Counted from the stretch's first letter, positions 1 to 9,286 are shown. The stretch: 64,000 bases of DNA from Humibacillus xanthopallidus (GCF_006717145.1 NZ_VFQF01000001.1:1426001-1490000), one strand, 5' to 3'. The notes: a model not told the origin generated them from the sequence alone. A program made the numbers and translations.

Positions 1-281
1 ACCCCCGGGATCGAGAGGCAGCCCTCCGGCCCGTCCTGTTCGTCGTCGGAGAGGTCGAGGCTCGGGTTGACGAGGTGGCCGAGCACGCCGTCGACCCAGT
101 AGGTGAAGACGCGCAGGCCCACCCCGATCTGGGGGGCGGCGAGGCCTGCACCCGGGGCGTCGAGCATCGTGTCCTCGAGGTCCTTGACGAGGACCCGGAG
201 CTGCTTGTCGAAGTCGACGACGTCGACGGCCGGCGTGCGCAGGACCGGGTCACCGAAGAGGCGGATGTCCTTGATCGACAC
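1..281 (-). CDS. def: Peptide deformylase, 5' part (continues past the window start)
   Basis: Peptide deformylase removes the formyl group from the N-terminal methionine of nascent proteins. The reverse strand from a GTG at 279-281 reads SIKDIRLFGDPVLRTPA, then GAGLAAPQIGV around residues 50-60 and EGCLSIPG at the window edge. These are the first two conserved deformylase motifs. The metal-binding HExxH motif would lie beyond position 1, so only about 93 residues are visible. An AGGAG Shine-Dalgarno sequence lies about 5 bases before the GTG and supports this start. In many actinobacteria def or fmt follows priA closely. Here three other genes (MFS, ArsR, oxidoreductase) lie between priA and def. 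The family call is firm; whether it is the housekeeping copy cannot be judged from one copy. Confidence 0.9.
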   Translation of the reverse strand, partial: MSIKDIRLFGDPVLRTPAVDVVDFDKQLRVLVKDLEDTMLDAPGAGLAAPQIGVGLRVFTYWVDGVLGHLVNPSLDLSDDEQDGPEGCLSIPG

Positions 282-320
282 GAGACTCCTGGGTGCGGGG
301 TGGACGGGGCGAGCGCCAGT

Positions 321-1640
321 CTAGGACCGCGGCGGTGACGGGGTCTGACCGACGGCGGTCGCCGGCTCCCCGACCGCGACGTCGGTGGGCTCGTCGGTGG
401 GCTCGTCGGTGGGATCGTCGGACGACCGCCCGAGATCGCGCACCGATCGAGAGAGCAGTGCGGCCAGCGAGATCACCACGTAGACAGCGGCGCTCACGAG
501 GATGAGGGTCTCGAGGTCCACCGTGGTGGCCAGCCACCCGTAGACGAACGTGCCGATCGGCATCGCGACGAACGAGCCCAGGGCGTCGTAGCTCGACACC
601 CGCGAGAGCACTGAGACGGGCACGTGCTCGTGCAGGGCCGTGCTCCACCCGACGCCGAAGACCTCGACGGCAGCACCGGCGACGAAGAAGCCGATCGCCA
701 CGGGCAGCAGGGCAGGCCACGCCCCGAGCAGCACCATGGGCACCGCGAGCACGCAGATGGCGAGCATCCCTGCGCGTAGCGGGTGCTCGAGCCGCAGCCG
801 GAGCATGACGATCGTCATGATGACGGTGCCGGCGGCCTCGGCGCTCAGCACGAGGCCCCACCCCGCCTCTCCGATGGCCTCGCTCGAGGCGGCGATGAGG
901 GGACCGAGCACCCCGATGACTCCGACGTGGATCGCGTTCGTCAGGCCGAAGGCGAGGACGACGACCCAGAGCCACTGCCGACGGGTGAACTCCGACCACC
1001 CCTCACGCAGCTCCCGCACCATCGAGGCCCGCCGCACGCGGCCCGGCTCCGCCCGGGGCAGGCCGACGCGGAAGAGGCAGACGGTGGCGACGGCATACGT
1101 CAGCGCGTCGACGGCGAGCGCCCACCCGGGGCCGACGCCCACGACGAGCAGCCCGGCGACGGCCGGCCCGATGACGGCGAGCCCGCTGCGGCTGAAGGAC
1201 AGGAGGGCGTTGGCCTGCTGCAGCCGGGTGCGGTCGACGACGAGCGGGACGATGCCCATCATCGCCGGCATGGTGAACGCCGAGACCGCGCCGTTGACCC
1301 CCTCGATGACCGTCAGCTGGGTCAGCGTGGCGTGCCCGCTGATGATGAGGGTGGCGGCCACCGCCTGGGTGAGGCAGGTGAGCACGTGCGAGACCTGCAG
1401 GACGACGATGCGCGAGAACCGGTCGGCCACCACCCCGCCGACGAGCAGGAAGACGACCATGGCCAGCGTGCGCACCCCGAGGACCTGGGCGAGCGCGCCG
1501 GCGGATGCGTCGATGTGCAGCACCGCGAAGGTGAGCGCCACCGGCACCATGACCGAGCCGGCGGTCGAGACCGTGCGGGCGGTGAAGTACCACGCGAACC
1601 GCGGGTCACCGAGCGCACCGAGCGACTCCTTCAGCCTCAT
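321..1640 (-). CDS. MFS transporter (drug-export-like)
   Basis: This 439-residue protein has about twelve hydrophobic segments and a major facilitator layout, with GGVVADRFSR around residues 68-77 resembling the loop 2-3 signature (G-x-x-x-D-R). It most resembles the enterobactin/macrolide-exporter-like MFS group found in many actinobacteria; the substrate cannot be read from sequence. Its start ATG overlaps the stop of the upstream ArsR-type regulator by four bases (ATGA), so the two genes are translationally coupled and the regulator probably controls the exporter. The C-terminal tail is cytosolic and low complexity (DPTDEPTDEPTD), encoded by a 12-base tandem repeat. The gene interrupts the usual priA-def neighbourhood. 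Confidence 0.85.
   Translation of the reverse strand: MRLKESLGALGDPRFAWYFTARTVSTAGSVMVPVALTFAVLHIDASAGALAQVLGVRTLAMVVFLLVGGVVADRFSRIVVLQVSHVLTCLTQAVAATLIISGHATLTQLTVIEGVNGAVSAFTMPAMMGIVPLVVDRTRLQQANALLSFSRSGLAVIGPAVAGLLVVGVGPGWALAVDALTYAVATVCLFRVGLPRAEPGRVRRASMVRELREGWSEFTRRQWLWVVVLAFGLTNAIHVGVIGVLGPLIAASSEAIGEAGWGLVLSAEAAGTVIMTIVMLRLRLEHPLRAGMLAICVLAVPMVLLGAWPALLPVAIGFFVAGAAVEVFGVGWSTALHEHVPVSVLSRVSSYDALGSFVAMPIGTFVYGWLATTVDLETLILVSAAVYVVISLAALLSRSVRDLGRSSDDPTDEPTDEPTDVAVGEPATAVGQTPSPPRS
381..420. repeat. 12-bp tandem repeat in the MFS C-terminal tail
   Basis: Three full copies plus part of a fourth of the 12-mer GTCGGTGGGCTC (the third copy ends GATC) lie head to tail. The repeat is a multiple of three and in frame, and on the reverse strand it encodes the EPTD/DPTD units of the exporter tail. 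Copy number could vary by slippage without shifting the frame. Confidence 0.85.
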
Positions 1641-2185
1641 CGCGTGCCCCGGCTCTCCGGGCGCAGCTCGAAGGCAGCGACCGAGAGGTTCGCACGGACG
1701 GCGCCCTCGCTCCGCGGTGGCTGGGCGCTCGCGTGCAGGAGTGCACTGGCCTCGCCGACGAGCTCGATGACGCGGGCCCAGACGTCAGGCGCGACCCACA
1801 GGTCGGCGTCCGTGAGGTGCGTGCCGCCGGGGCGCCCCGGAAGGCGGTCGGCGAAGCGGGCCGGGATGGCGTCGGCGAGGACACGGACGTAGTGCTGGGC
1901 GTCGTCCTCGGTGTCGCGCTGGCCCCCGGGGACGCGCGCGGCGTCCCACACGTGCCGGTAGCGCTTTGCCCGGCCGCCGCGCACGTTCTCCTCGCTGGCG
2001 ATGACGAGCAGGCCTGCGTCGAGCAGCAGCCGCAGGTGATAGCTCGCGTTGGCCTGGGTCACGTCGAGCTCGCGGGCGACCTCGGCCGCGCTCAGCTCGG
2101 CGCCCGTGAGCAGCGAGAGCATCTGCAGGCGCAGCGGGTGCGCCGTCGCCCTGAGGTCACTGATCCGGCCATCCTCCAAAGACAT
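1637..2185 (-). CDS. ArsR/SmtB-type winged-helix regulator
   Basis: A 182-residue protein whose first 90 residues form an ArsR-like winged helix: an N-terminal helix (LRATAHPLRLQMLSLL), then a recognition helix region VARELDVTQANASYHLRLL at about residues 36-55. The C-terminal half has no obvious metal-binding cysteine pairs, so it is more likely a ligand-responsive HTH_20-type regulator than a metal sensor. It overlaps the downstream MFS gene by four bases and is probably its local repressor or activator. The start ATG at 2183-2185 lies inside an inverted repeat that could be its own operator. Function of the ligand domain is unknown. Confidence 0.8.
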   Translation of the reverse strand: MSLEDGRISDLRATAHPLRLQMLSLLTGAELSAAEVARELDVTQANASYHLRLLLDAGLLVIASEENVRGGRAKRYRHVWDAARVPGGQRDTEDDAQHYVRVLADAIPARFADRLPGRPGGTHLTDADLWVAPDVWARVIELVGEASALLHASAQPPRSEGAVRANLSVAAFELRPESRGTR

Positions 2186-2191
2186 GTTTGG
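2176..2191. promoter_or_regulatory. Inverted repeat over the start codon of the ArsR-type gene (possible operator)
   Basis: CCAAA-GACATG-TTTGG forms a 5-bp-arm inverted repeat with a six-base centre holding the start codon of the regulator. A further TTTGG lies nearby at about 2232. The AT-richer sequence stands out in this GC-rich region. Autoregulation is inferred from position only. Confidence 0.3.
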
Positions 2192-2271
2192 GAGTATGCC
2201 GTGTCGTCAGCCCGACCGTCAAGCATCTCTTTGGTGGTCGCCGGGTCCACCCCCAGTCGAGCCGGCGCGGC

Positions 2272-3570
2272 TCAGCGGCCGGTGACCTCCTCGACGTCGA
2301 AGGTGAAGCCGTGCTCGCGCAGCCGCTCGACGAGGACCTCCCCCATCGCGGTGGCCGGCGTGCAGACACCGGCCCGCCGCGGCACCCCCGCGCGGTCGCG
2401 GTCGCCGTCGCCGTCGCGGTCGAAGGCGAGCGACAGGGCCGCCTGACCGAGCATCGCCGCGGTGCCGCCGTAGCCGGGGTCGTAGTCGGCACCGACCTTG
2501 GTGCGGTAGCGCCGGCCCTGCGTCGTCGTCGACCGGATCTCCATGCGGAAGCGGCCGGCCGCCCGCTCCTCGGGGCCTGGCCCCTCCCCGGGCTTCGGAA
2601 GGACTCGGTCGAGGACGGCTCGCGTGGGGCTGTAGGCCAGCCCGGTCGCCACGCCGCCGAGCCCGATCGCCATGCCACCGGCGAGCAGTGGTGACATCGG
2701 CCCCGACCCGAAGTCGGTGACCTCGCGATAGCGGAAGCCGCGCCCGTAGGACCAGTCGGAGAGCGTGTTGGACAGGCGCACGATGCGGGTGTTGAACGCA
2801 GCCATGACGAACGGCCCCGTCCACCGGCCCGTCGCCTCGTCGCGGTCGACCGGCACGAAGCGCCGCAGCGTGCCCACGACGCCCCCGGTTCGCGCCCGGC
2901 CACCGCCAGACGGCTCCTCGGAGCGGCGGGGACTCAGGGCATACGGGTCGGAGACCGTGCGGCGGGCGGCGGCGTCGGCGCGCATCGTGATCGCCTGCTG
3001 CCGGGCGGAGTCGATGGTGCCGCCGGAGAAGCCGCCCTTCATCGAACGCACGAGCAGCGTGGTCTCGCCGAGCTCGCCGGCGTCGTCGGCCGCCGCGCGC
3101 TGGGCCGTGACGAGCACCCCGAGGTCGGAGGGGATCGAGTCGAAGCCGCACGCGTGCACGATCGCGGCCCCGGTCTCGCGCGCCCGGGCGTCGACCTCGT
3201 CGAGCGACCACCGCACGAAGAGCACCTCGCCCGTGAGGTCGGCGTAGTGCGTGCCTTCCTCGGCGCAGGCGCGCACGACCTCCTTGCCGTATGCCGCGTA
3301 GGGCCCCACCGTGCTGACGAGCACCGTCGTGCGCGCCGCGACGGCGCGCAGGCCGGGGGCGTCGGTGGCGTCGACCTCGATGAGCTCCCAGTCGAGGGCG
3401 CGTCCACCGATCTCGGCCCGCGTGGTCTCGAGCTTGCGGCGCGACCGGCCCGCCAGGGCGATGCGGGCGTCCTCGGGTGCGTGCTCCGCGAGGTGGGCGC
3501 CCGTCAGGGCCCCCACGAATCCGGTCGCGCCGAAGAGGACGATGTCGAGGTCACGCTGACGGTCGGGCAT
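2272..3570 (-). CDS. Saccharopine dehydrogenase-like (trans-acting enoyl reductase family) oxidoreductase
   Basis: The N-terminus reads DIVLFGATGFVGALTG, a Rossmann NAD(P)-binding glycine pattern (GxTGxxG). This is followed by STVGPYAAYGKEVVRAC and HYADLTGE and ACGFDSIPSDLG, the hallmarks of the family that includes mycobacterial trans-acting enoyl reductases. The family acts on lipid intermediates in mycobacteria; the substrate here is unknown. I chose the ATG at 3568-3570, giving 432 residues, because an upstream in-frame ATG at 3645 would add 25 residues before the Rossmann fold that look unrelated. A DGDGDRDR run near residues 380-395 comes from a GTCGCC/GTCGCG low-complexity stretch. It lies between priA and the arsR/MFS pair on the same strand. 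Confidence 0.8.
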   Translation of the reverse strand: MPDRQRDLDIVLFGATGFVGALTGAHLAEHAPEDARIALAGRSRRKLETTRAEIGGRALDWELIEVDATDAPGLRAVAARTTVLVSTVGPYAAYGKEVVRACAEEGTHYADLTGEVLFVRWSLDEVDARARETGAAIVHACGFDSIPSDLGVLVTAQRAAADDAGELGETTLLVRSMKGGFSGGTIDSARQQAITMRADAAARRTVSDPYALSPRRSEEPSGGGRARTGGVVGTLRRFVPVDRDEATGRWTGPFVMAAFNTRIVRLSNTLSDWSYGRGFRYREVTDFGSGPMSPLLAGGMAIGLGGVATGLAYSPTRAVLDRVLPKPGEGPGPEERAAGRFRMEIRSTTTQGRRYRTKVGADYDPGYGGTAAMLGQAALSLAFDRDGDGDRDRAGVPRRAGVCTPATAMGEVLVERLREHGFTFDVEEVTGR

Positions 3571-3688
3571 GCGGTCACTCTGCCACGCCGTCAGCCGCGC
3601 GAGACATGGGCCATCGAGAGGCATGCAAGAGTCATGCAGAGTCATCGAGAACGTGACGACCGTCAGGCGACGGCTCTGGACCCTCGCG

Positions 3689-5749
3689 TCAGAACATGTC
3701 GAGCGGGTCGACGCGCACCGTCACGACCTCGGCCTCCTTGCGGGCCGACCGCACCGCCTTGAGCGCGATGAGGGCGCGGGTCAGCTCGAGGGTGGCCACG
3801 GGCAGCGCCCGCACGAGCACGTGGTGGTCGGCGGCGGCGCGAGGGGGCGCGTCGGCCTCTCGCGGGGCGGGTGTCACGCCGCGGTGGGCGGTCGGGCTGA
3901 CGGGGACGGGCCCGAGCACCTGCGCACCCGGCGGCAGGCCCTGCTGCTCGAGCTGCGCGAGCGCCCCCTCGAGGGCCCTGCGGCTGCCGGTCAGCTGGGC
4001 GACGCGCAGGGCGGGCGGCAGGCCGAGCTCGGCCCGCTCGGCGAGCTCGCGCTCCGCGAGCCACGCGGGGTCCCACCGCACGAGCGCCTCGACGGCGGGC
4101 AGGGCGACGGCCTCGGGCGCCCCGCACAGCACCGCGGCCCGGCCGGAGCGGGCCAGCGCTGCTGCGGCCAGCCACCGGCGCACGGCCTCGAGGGGTGCGT
4201 CGAGCACCGGCAGGTCGAGGCTGGCCCAGGCGTCGAGCAGGAGCACCGCGGTGTAGCCGCCCTCGGCAACCGGCTCGGCGCCCGGAGTGGCGATGACGAG
4301 CGCCGGCTCGCTGCCGACCCGCGCCAGCACCTCCCCCGAGCCGGAGGTGTGCACGGGCGTGCCGGGGAACGCCCGCCCGATCTCCTCCGCCGTGCGTCTC
4401 GCACCGGTGACCGCCGAGCGCAGGCGCCGCGAGCCGCAGTTCTGGCAGTCGAAGGAGCCCGGGGCCACGGCCAGGCCGCACCACCGGCACGAGGGAGGGG
4501 CGCCCGAGCCGCTGACCGAGACCGGCCCCTGGCATCGGGTGCACCGCACGGGAGTGCGGCACTCGGCGCAGCTGAGCGAGGGGAGGTAGCCCCGCCGCGG
4601 CACCTGCACGAGCACCGGGCCGTCGACGAGGGCGTCCTTGGCGACGCGCCAGGCGCGTGACGGCAGGTGGGCCCGTGCAGCAGGACCGTCTCGCTCCTCG
4701 TCGAGCCCCTCACCGGCGACGGTCACCCGCGGCACGGCCGCCCGCAGGGTGGCAGGCTCGGCTTCGACGGGCACGAGCGTGCCGTCCTCGACTCCCACCT
4801 GCAGCCGCAGGCTGCGCCCGAAGCCGCCGGCGAGCAGGGCCGCCCCGGTGGCCGCCGCCCGCAGCTCGAGGACGACCCCGGTGTGGTGGTAGGGCGCCCG
4901 CTGCTCGGCGAGCAGGTCGTCACCGTCGTCCCACCAGGCGACGAGACCGATGTCGTGCACCGGCGCGAAGGCCGCCGCACGGGTGCCGATGACGACGCGC
5001 ACGTGGCCGCGCAGCACCTTGAGCCACGCGGTGTAGCGCGCCTGCGGCCCCTGGTCGGCCGTGAGACGCACGTGCCGGCCCTTGCCGAGCAGCGTCGTCA
5101 GCGCGGCGTCGAGCCGGTCGACGTCGCGGTGGTCGGGCACGACGACGACGCTGCCGCGCCCGGCCGAGAGAGCGGTCGCCGCGGCCACCGCGAGCGCCGC
5201 CGGCCAGTCCTCGTCGGGTCGGCGTCCCGGCAGAGCCGACCACGCGGCCGCAGGCCCCTCGCCCGACGCGACCCGACGCAGCCAGGCCGGCCCGGCGGGG
5301 TATGCCGCCCACGGGCCAGGGGCGGGCTCCGTCACGGGCTCCTGGGGCGGGCCCTCCAGCGCGAGGTTGCGCTCGGCCGTGGCGTGGCGCCGTGGCACCG
5401 CGAGTCGGAGGACGTCACTCAGCGTGCCGGCATACCGGTCGGCGACGGCGCGGCAGAGGGCGAGCACCTCGGGGGTCAGCACGGCCTCGGCACTGACGAC
5501 CCGGCGCAGCGGGGTGAGCCTGCCGTCGTGCTCGGGGTGGTCGCGGCGCTCGACGACGTAGCCGTCGAGCTCGCGCCCGGCGAAGGGCACGCGCACCCGC
5601 GCACCCGGCACCGCGTCACCGTGCAGCTCCTCGGGCACGGCGTACTCGAAGACGCGGTCGAGGTGCGCGAGCGGGGTCTCGACGACGACCGCAGCGACCG
5701 GCCGGTCGGCCGGTCGCTGCGTCTTGTCGTCGGTCTCGTCGTCGCCCAC
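3689..5749 (-). CDS. priA: Primosomal protein N' (PriA), actinobacterial form with degenerate ATPase
   Basis: PriA restarts stalled replication forks. The N-terminal 3'-DNA-binding domain is recognisable (VVVETPLAHLDRVFEYAVPE, VPFAGRELDGYVV). Eight zinc-binding cysteines in the pairs CAEC, CTRC, CRWC and CQNC lie at about residues 392-437. The helicase motor is eroded: the Walker A position (about 180-200) reads AATALSAGRGSVVVVP without a GKT, and the DEAH box is replaced by WWDDGDD at about 270. This matches the known actinobacterial PriA class, annotated as probable primosomal protein N' and probably lacking helicase activity. It follows metK with 16 bases between, in the conserved order coaBC-metK-priA. 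Confidence 0.93.
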   Translation of the reverse strand: MGDDETDDKTQRPADRPVAAVVVETPLAHLDRVFEYAVPEELHGDAVPGARVRVPFAGRELDGYVVERRDHPEHDGRLTPLRRVVSAEAVLTPEVLALCRAVADRYAGTLSDVLRLAVPRRHATAERNLALEGPPQEPVTEPAPGPWAAYPAGPAWLRRVASGEGPAAAWSALPGRRPDEDWPAALAVAAATALSAGRGSVVVVPDHRDVDRLDAALTTLLGKGRHVRLTADQGPQARYTAWLKVLRGHVRVVIGTRAAAFAPVHDIGLVAWWDDGDDLLAEQRAPYHHTGVVLELRAAATGAALLAGGFGRSLRLQVGVEDGTLVPVEAEPATLRAAVPRVTVAGEGLDEERDGPAARAHLPSRAWRVAKDALVDGPVLVQVPRRGYLPSLSCAECRTPVRCTRCQGPVSVSGSGAPPSCRWCGLAVAPGSFDCQNCGSRRLRSAVTGARRTAEEIGRAFPGTPVHTSGSGEVLARVGSEPALVIATPGAEPVAEGGYTAVLLLDAWASLDLPVLDAPLEAVRRWLAAAALARSGRAAVLCGAPEAVALPAVEALVRWDPAWLAERELAERAELGLPPALRVAQLTGSRRALEGALAQLEQQGLPPGAQVLGPVPVSPTAHRGVTPAPREADAPPRAAADHHVLVRALPVATLELTRALIALKAVRSARKEAEVVTVRVDPLDMF

Positions 5750-5765
5750 GGGGGCGAATCTAGCC

Positions 5766-6989
5766 TCAGCCGGAGACGGCGGCCCTCAGGGCGTCCACAC
5801 GGTCGGTGCGCTCCCACGTGAAGGGGTTCTCGACGCCGTCGGCCTTGGTGCGGCCGAAGTGGCCGTAGGCGGCCGTCGGGCGGTAGATCGGGCGGAGCAG
5901 GTCGAGCGCGTCGACGATGGCGGCCGGCCGCAGGTCGAAGACGTCGCCGATGGCCTGCTGGATCGCGTCGACGGGCACCGTCTCGGTGCCGAACGTCTCG
6001 ACGTAGAGGCCGACGGGCTGCGCCTTGCCGATGGCGTAGGCGATCTGCACCTCGCAGCGCCGGGCCAGGCCGGCGGCGACGACGTTCTTGGCCACCCAGC
6101 GCATCGCGTAGGCGCCCGAGCGGTCGACCTTGCTCGGGTCCTTGCCCGAGAAGGCGCCGCCGCCGTGACGGGCCATGCCGCCGTAGGTGTCGACAATGAT
6201 CTTGCGACCGGTCAGGCCGGCGTCGCCCATCGGGCCGCCGATCTCGAAGCGGCCGGTGGGGTTGATGAGGGCGCGGTAGCTGCTGACGTCGAGGTCGGTG
6301 CCGCTCTCGCGCAGCTCGGCGAGCACCGGCTCGATGACGTGGGCCCGGATGTCCGGCTCGAGCATGCCCTCGAGGGAGACGTCGGGCGCGTGCTGGGTCG
6401 AGAGCACGACGGTGTCGAGCTTGACCGCGCGGTCACCGTCGTAGGCGATGGTGACCTGGGTCTTGCCGTCGGGGCGCAGGTAGGCGAGCTCGTCGTTCTT
6501 GCGCACCTGGGTGAGGCGCTCGGAGAGGCGGTGCGCGAGATGGATCGGCAGGGGCATCAGCTCAGCCGTGTCGTCGCACGCGTAGCCGAACATCAGGCCC
6601 TGGTCTCCCGCGCCCTGCTTGTCGAGCAGGTCGCCGACCTCACCGGAGCGGTGCTCGTGCGCGGTGTCGACGCCCTGCGCGATGTCGGGCGACTGTGCGC
6701 CGATGGAGATCGAGACGCCGCACGTGCGACCGTCGAAGCCCTTCTGGGAGCCGTCGTAGCCGACCTCGAGGATCGTCTCGCGCACGAGCTTGGGGATCTC
6801 GACGTAACCGGTCGTCGACACCTCGCCCGCCACGTGGACGAGTCCGGTCGTGACGAGCGTCTCGACGGCGACACGCGCCTGGGGGTCCACGGCGAGCAGG
6901 GCATCGAGGATCGAGTCGCTGATCTGGTCGCAGATCTTGTCCGGGTGGCCCTCGGTGACGGACTCGGACGTGAACAGACGTGCAGGCAC
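5766..6989 (-). CDS. metK: S-adenosylmethionine synthase
   Basis: MetK makes S-adenosylmethionine from methionine and ATP. The 407-residue product carries the ATP-binding [13 protein letters not shown] near residue 14, [12 protein letters not shown] around 126-137 and the phosphate-binding [16 protein letters not shown] around 270. Length is normal. The start is GTG at 6987-6989, preceded by an AGGGAG Shine-Dalgarno sequence. The 58 bases between it and coaBC are too short and show no fold of a SAM riboswitch. It is probably co-transcribed with mihF-gmk-rpoZ-coaBC. Confidence 0.97.
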   Translation of the reverse strand: MPARLFTSESVTEGHPDKICDQISDSILDALLAVDPQARVAVETLVTTGLVHVAGEVSTTGYVEIPKLVRETILEVGYDGSQKGFDGRTCGVSISIGAQSPDIAQGVDTAHEHRSGEVGDLLDKQGAGDQGLMFGYACDDTAELMPLPIHLAHRLSERLTQVRKNDELAYLRPDGKTQVTIAYDGDRAVKLDTVVLSTQHAPDVSLEGMLEPDIRAHVIEPVLAELRESGTDLDVSSYRALINPTGRFEIGGPMGDAGLTGRKIIVDTYGGMARHGGGAFSGKDPSKVDRSGAYAMRWVAKNVVAAGLARRCEVQIAYAIGKAQPVGLYVETFGTETVPVDAIQQAIGDVFDLRPAAIVDALDLLRPIYRPTAAYGHFGRTKADGVENPFTWERTDRVDALRAAVSG

Positions 6990-7047
6990 TTGCTCTCCCT
7001 AGCTCGGGTGTGGCCGATCGGGCCGGTCTGGGCCGTGAGTGTAGTCG

Positions 7048-8292
7048 TCAGCCGAGCATCGCCGAGACGGTGTCCCAGAGCGCGTCGGCCACGACGTCCT
7101 TGGATGCCGGCCCCACCGTGACCACCGCGTCGCTGCCGCGGCGGAGCACGTGGACCGTGGTCTCGTCCTGGCCGAACGTGAGACCGGGCCCGACCTCGTT
7201 GACGACCTGGACGTCGCTGCCCTTGCGGGCGAACTTCGCGCGGGCGTGGTCCATCACGGTGCCCTGCGCGTCGCCGGTCTCGGCGGCGAAGCTGACGACG
7301 AGCGGCCGGTCGCTCCCCCGCGCGGCGCGGTCCTCGACGAGACCGCGCACGATGTCGGGGTTCTCGACGAGCTCCACGCGCAGGCCTGCGGCCGGGTCGC
7401 TCGACTTCTTGATCTTGCTGTCGCTCACGCTGACCGGACGGAAGTCGGCCGGCGCGGCCGCCATGACGACGACGTCGGCCCCGGCCGAGGCCTCCTGCAC
7501 CGCGGCCTGCAGCTCGAGAGTGGTCTCCACCGGCACGACGAGCACACCGTCGGGGGCGGGCAGCGACACGTTGGCGGCGACGAGGGTGACGTGGGCGCCC
7601 CGGGCGGCCGCAGAGCGGGCGATGGCCCACCCCTGCTTGCCCGACGAGCGGTTGCCGAGGTAGCGGACCGGGTCGAGGGGCTCGCGAGTGCCACCGGCCG
7701 ACACGACGACGCGGCGACCGGCAAGGTCCTGCACGGGGGTTTGCGACTCGCCCGCAGCGGGGGCCGCGCCGCCGAGGATCGCGAGGCACGCGGCATACAG
7801 CTGCTCGGGCTCGGGGAGCCGGCCGGCGCCGGTGTCCTTGCCGGTGAGGCGCCCCACGGCGGGGTCGATGACGTGGGCGCCGCGGGAGCGAAGGGTGGCG
7901 ACATTGGCCTGCGTCGCCGGGTGCTCCCACATCTCGGTGTGCATCGCCGGCGCGAAGGCGACGGGGCACCGGGCGGTGAGCAGCGTCGTCGTCAGCAGGT
8001 CGTCGGCGAGGCCGTGGGCGGCCTTCGCGAGCAGGTCGGCGGTCGCCGGCGCCACGACGACGAGGTCGGCGCTCTGGCCGATGCGCACGTGCGGCACCTC
8101 GTGCACCGAGGTCCACACGTCGGTGGCGACGGGCTTGCCCGACAGGGCCGACCACGTCGGCGCCCCGACGAACTCGAGGGCGGCCGCGGTCGGCACGACG
8201 GTCACGTCGTGACCGTGCTCGGTGAAGAGGCGCAGGAGCGAGGCGGCCTTGTAGGCGGCGATGCCGCCACTCACCCCGAGCACGACACGCAT
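7048..8292 (-). CDS. coaBC: Bifunctional phosphopantothenoylcysteine decarboxylase / phosphopantothenate-cysteine ligase
   Basis: This enzyme performs two steps of coenzyme A synthesis. The first half is the flavin-binding CoaC domain (VSGGIAAYKA at residues 8-17, the substrate-clamp motif PAMHTEMW at about 114-121). The second half is CoaB (VVVSAGGTREPLDPVRYLGNRSSGKQG around 195, then KIKKSSD, the K-x-K-K signature). At 414 residues it is full length. The ATG at 8290-8292 lies 26 bases after rpoZ, consistent with an operon. Confidence 0.95.
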   Translation of the reverse strand: MRVVLGVSGGIAAYKAASLLRLFTEHGHDVTVVPTAAALEFVGAPTWSALSGKPVATDVWTSVHEVPHVRIGQSADLVVVAPATADLLAKAAHGLADDLLTTTLLTARCPVAFAPAMHTEMWEHPATQANVATLRSRGAHVIDPAVGRLTGKDTGAGRLPEPEQLYAACLAILGGAAPAAGESQTPVQDLAGRRVVVSAGGTREPLDPVRYLGNRSSGKQGWAIARSAAARGAHVTLVAANVSLPAPDGVLVVPVETTLELQAAVQEASAGADVVVMAAAPADFRPVSVSDSKIKKSSDPAAGLRVELVENPDIVRGLVEDRAARGSDRPLVVSFAAETGDAQGTVMDHARAKFARKGSDVQVVNEVGPGLTFGQDETTVHVLRRGSDAVVTVGPASKDVVADALWDTVSAMLG

Positions 8293-8318
8293 CTGCTGCC
8301 CCTGCCCTCCCGGCGTGC

Positions 8319-8582
8319 TCAGGCCTCGGTGGGCGTCGAGGTCAGCAGGCCCTCGTTGATCTCACGCAGCGCGATCGACATCGGCTTCTCGTGGATCTCG
8401 GTCTCGACGAGGGGGCCGACGTAGTCGAGCAGGCCCTCCTGGAGCTGGGAGTAGTAGGCGTTGATCTGGCGCGCGCGCTTGGCGGAGTAGATGACGAGCG
8501 CGTACTTGGAGTCGGCGACCGCCAGGAGGTCGTCGATCGGCGGGTTGGTGATGCCGATGGGAGCAGCCTGGGTACCGGACAC
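8319..8582 (-). CDS. rpoZ: RNA polymerase omega subunit
   Basis: The 87-residue protein has the actinobacterial omega signature: [30 protein letters not shown], and a C-terminus with [15 protein letters not shown]. Omega helps assemble and stabilise RNA polymerase. The start is GTG at 8580-8582. It follows gmk by 89 bases and precedes coaBC, the conserved gmk-rpoZ-coaBC order. Confidence 0.95.
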   Translation of the reverse strand: MSGTQAAPIGITNPPIDDLLAVADSKYALVIYSAKRARQINAYYSQLQEGLLDYVGPLVETEIHEKPMSIALREINEGLLTSTPTEA

Positions 8583-8671
8583 GGTGATCTCGATTCGTTG
8601 GTTTCAGCGGGCTTGCGGCGAGGTGCGACGCCTCTGCGCGGGGCGGGCGGTGGCACACGCCACGACGGGAC

Positions 8672-9286
8672 TCACCTCTCGGCGCGTCCCGATCTCATCA
8701 ATGATACGAGTTCTTCGCTCGCCCGACGAACATCGTCGTTGACGATGACGCGGTCGAACTCCGACTGGGCCGCCAGCTCGGCGCGGGCGGTGTCGAGTCG
8801 ACGCTCCCGCTCGGCCTCCCCCTCGGTGCCCCGCCCGACGAGCCGGCGCACGAGCTCGTCCCAGCTCGGCGGGGCGAGGAAGACGAAGAGGGCGTCGGGC
8901 CAGGTGTCCCGCACCTGGCGGGCGCCCTGGAGGTCGATCTCGAGGAGCGCGTCACGGCCCTCGCGGATGGCACGCTCGACGGGCCCGCGGGGGGTGCCGT
9001 ACTTCGCGGCGCCGTGGACCACGGCGTACTCGAGGAACTGCCCCGCCTCGGCCAGCCGGTCGAACTCGCGATCGTCGACGAAGTGGTAGTGGACCCCGTC
9101 GACCTCCCCGGGTCGCGGCGGGCGCGTCGTCATCGAGACCGAGAACCACACGCCCGGGAAGTAGGTGCGCACGTAGGCGGCGATGGTCCCCTTGCCGACG
9201 GCGGTGGGCCCGGCGAGCACCGTCAGCCGCCCCGGGGTCCGGGTGTCCTGACGCTCCGTCGTGCCCGGGGTCTGCTCCTGCGTCAC
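8672..9286 (-). CDS. gmk: Guanylate kinase
   Basis: GMP to GDP conversion. The P-loop reads AGPTAVGKGTI (residues about 25-35), followed by the GMP-binding SMTTRPPRPGEVDGVHYHFV. The product is 204 residues, with a roughly 20-residue N-terminal extension of low conservation. The GTG start (9284-9286) overlaps the mihF stop by four bases (GTGA), giving translational coupling. The classical GPSGxGK is GPTAVGK here, which is common in actinobacteria. Confidence 0.95.
   Translation of the reverse strand: MTQEQTPGTTERQDTRTPGRLTVLAGPTAVGKGTIAAYVRTYFPGVWFSVSMTTRPPRPGEVDGVHYHFVDDREFDRLAEAGQFLEYAVVHGAAKYGTPRGPVERAIREGRDALLEIDLQGARQVRDTWPDALFVFLAPPSWDELVRRLVGRGTEGEAERERRLDTARAELAAQSEFDRVIVNDDVRRASEELVSLMRSGRAER

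Noticed and set aside
2390-2430. GTCGCC/GTCGCG run as a regulatory repeat
   Set aside because: It is inside the oxidoreductase gene and in frame, coding for an Asp/Gly/Arg-rich loop; simple codon repetition explains it.
6990-7047. SAM riboswitch before metK
   Set aside because: Only 58 bases separate coaBC and metK, with an ordinary ribosome-binding site and no multi-helix fold.
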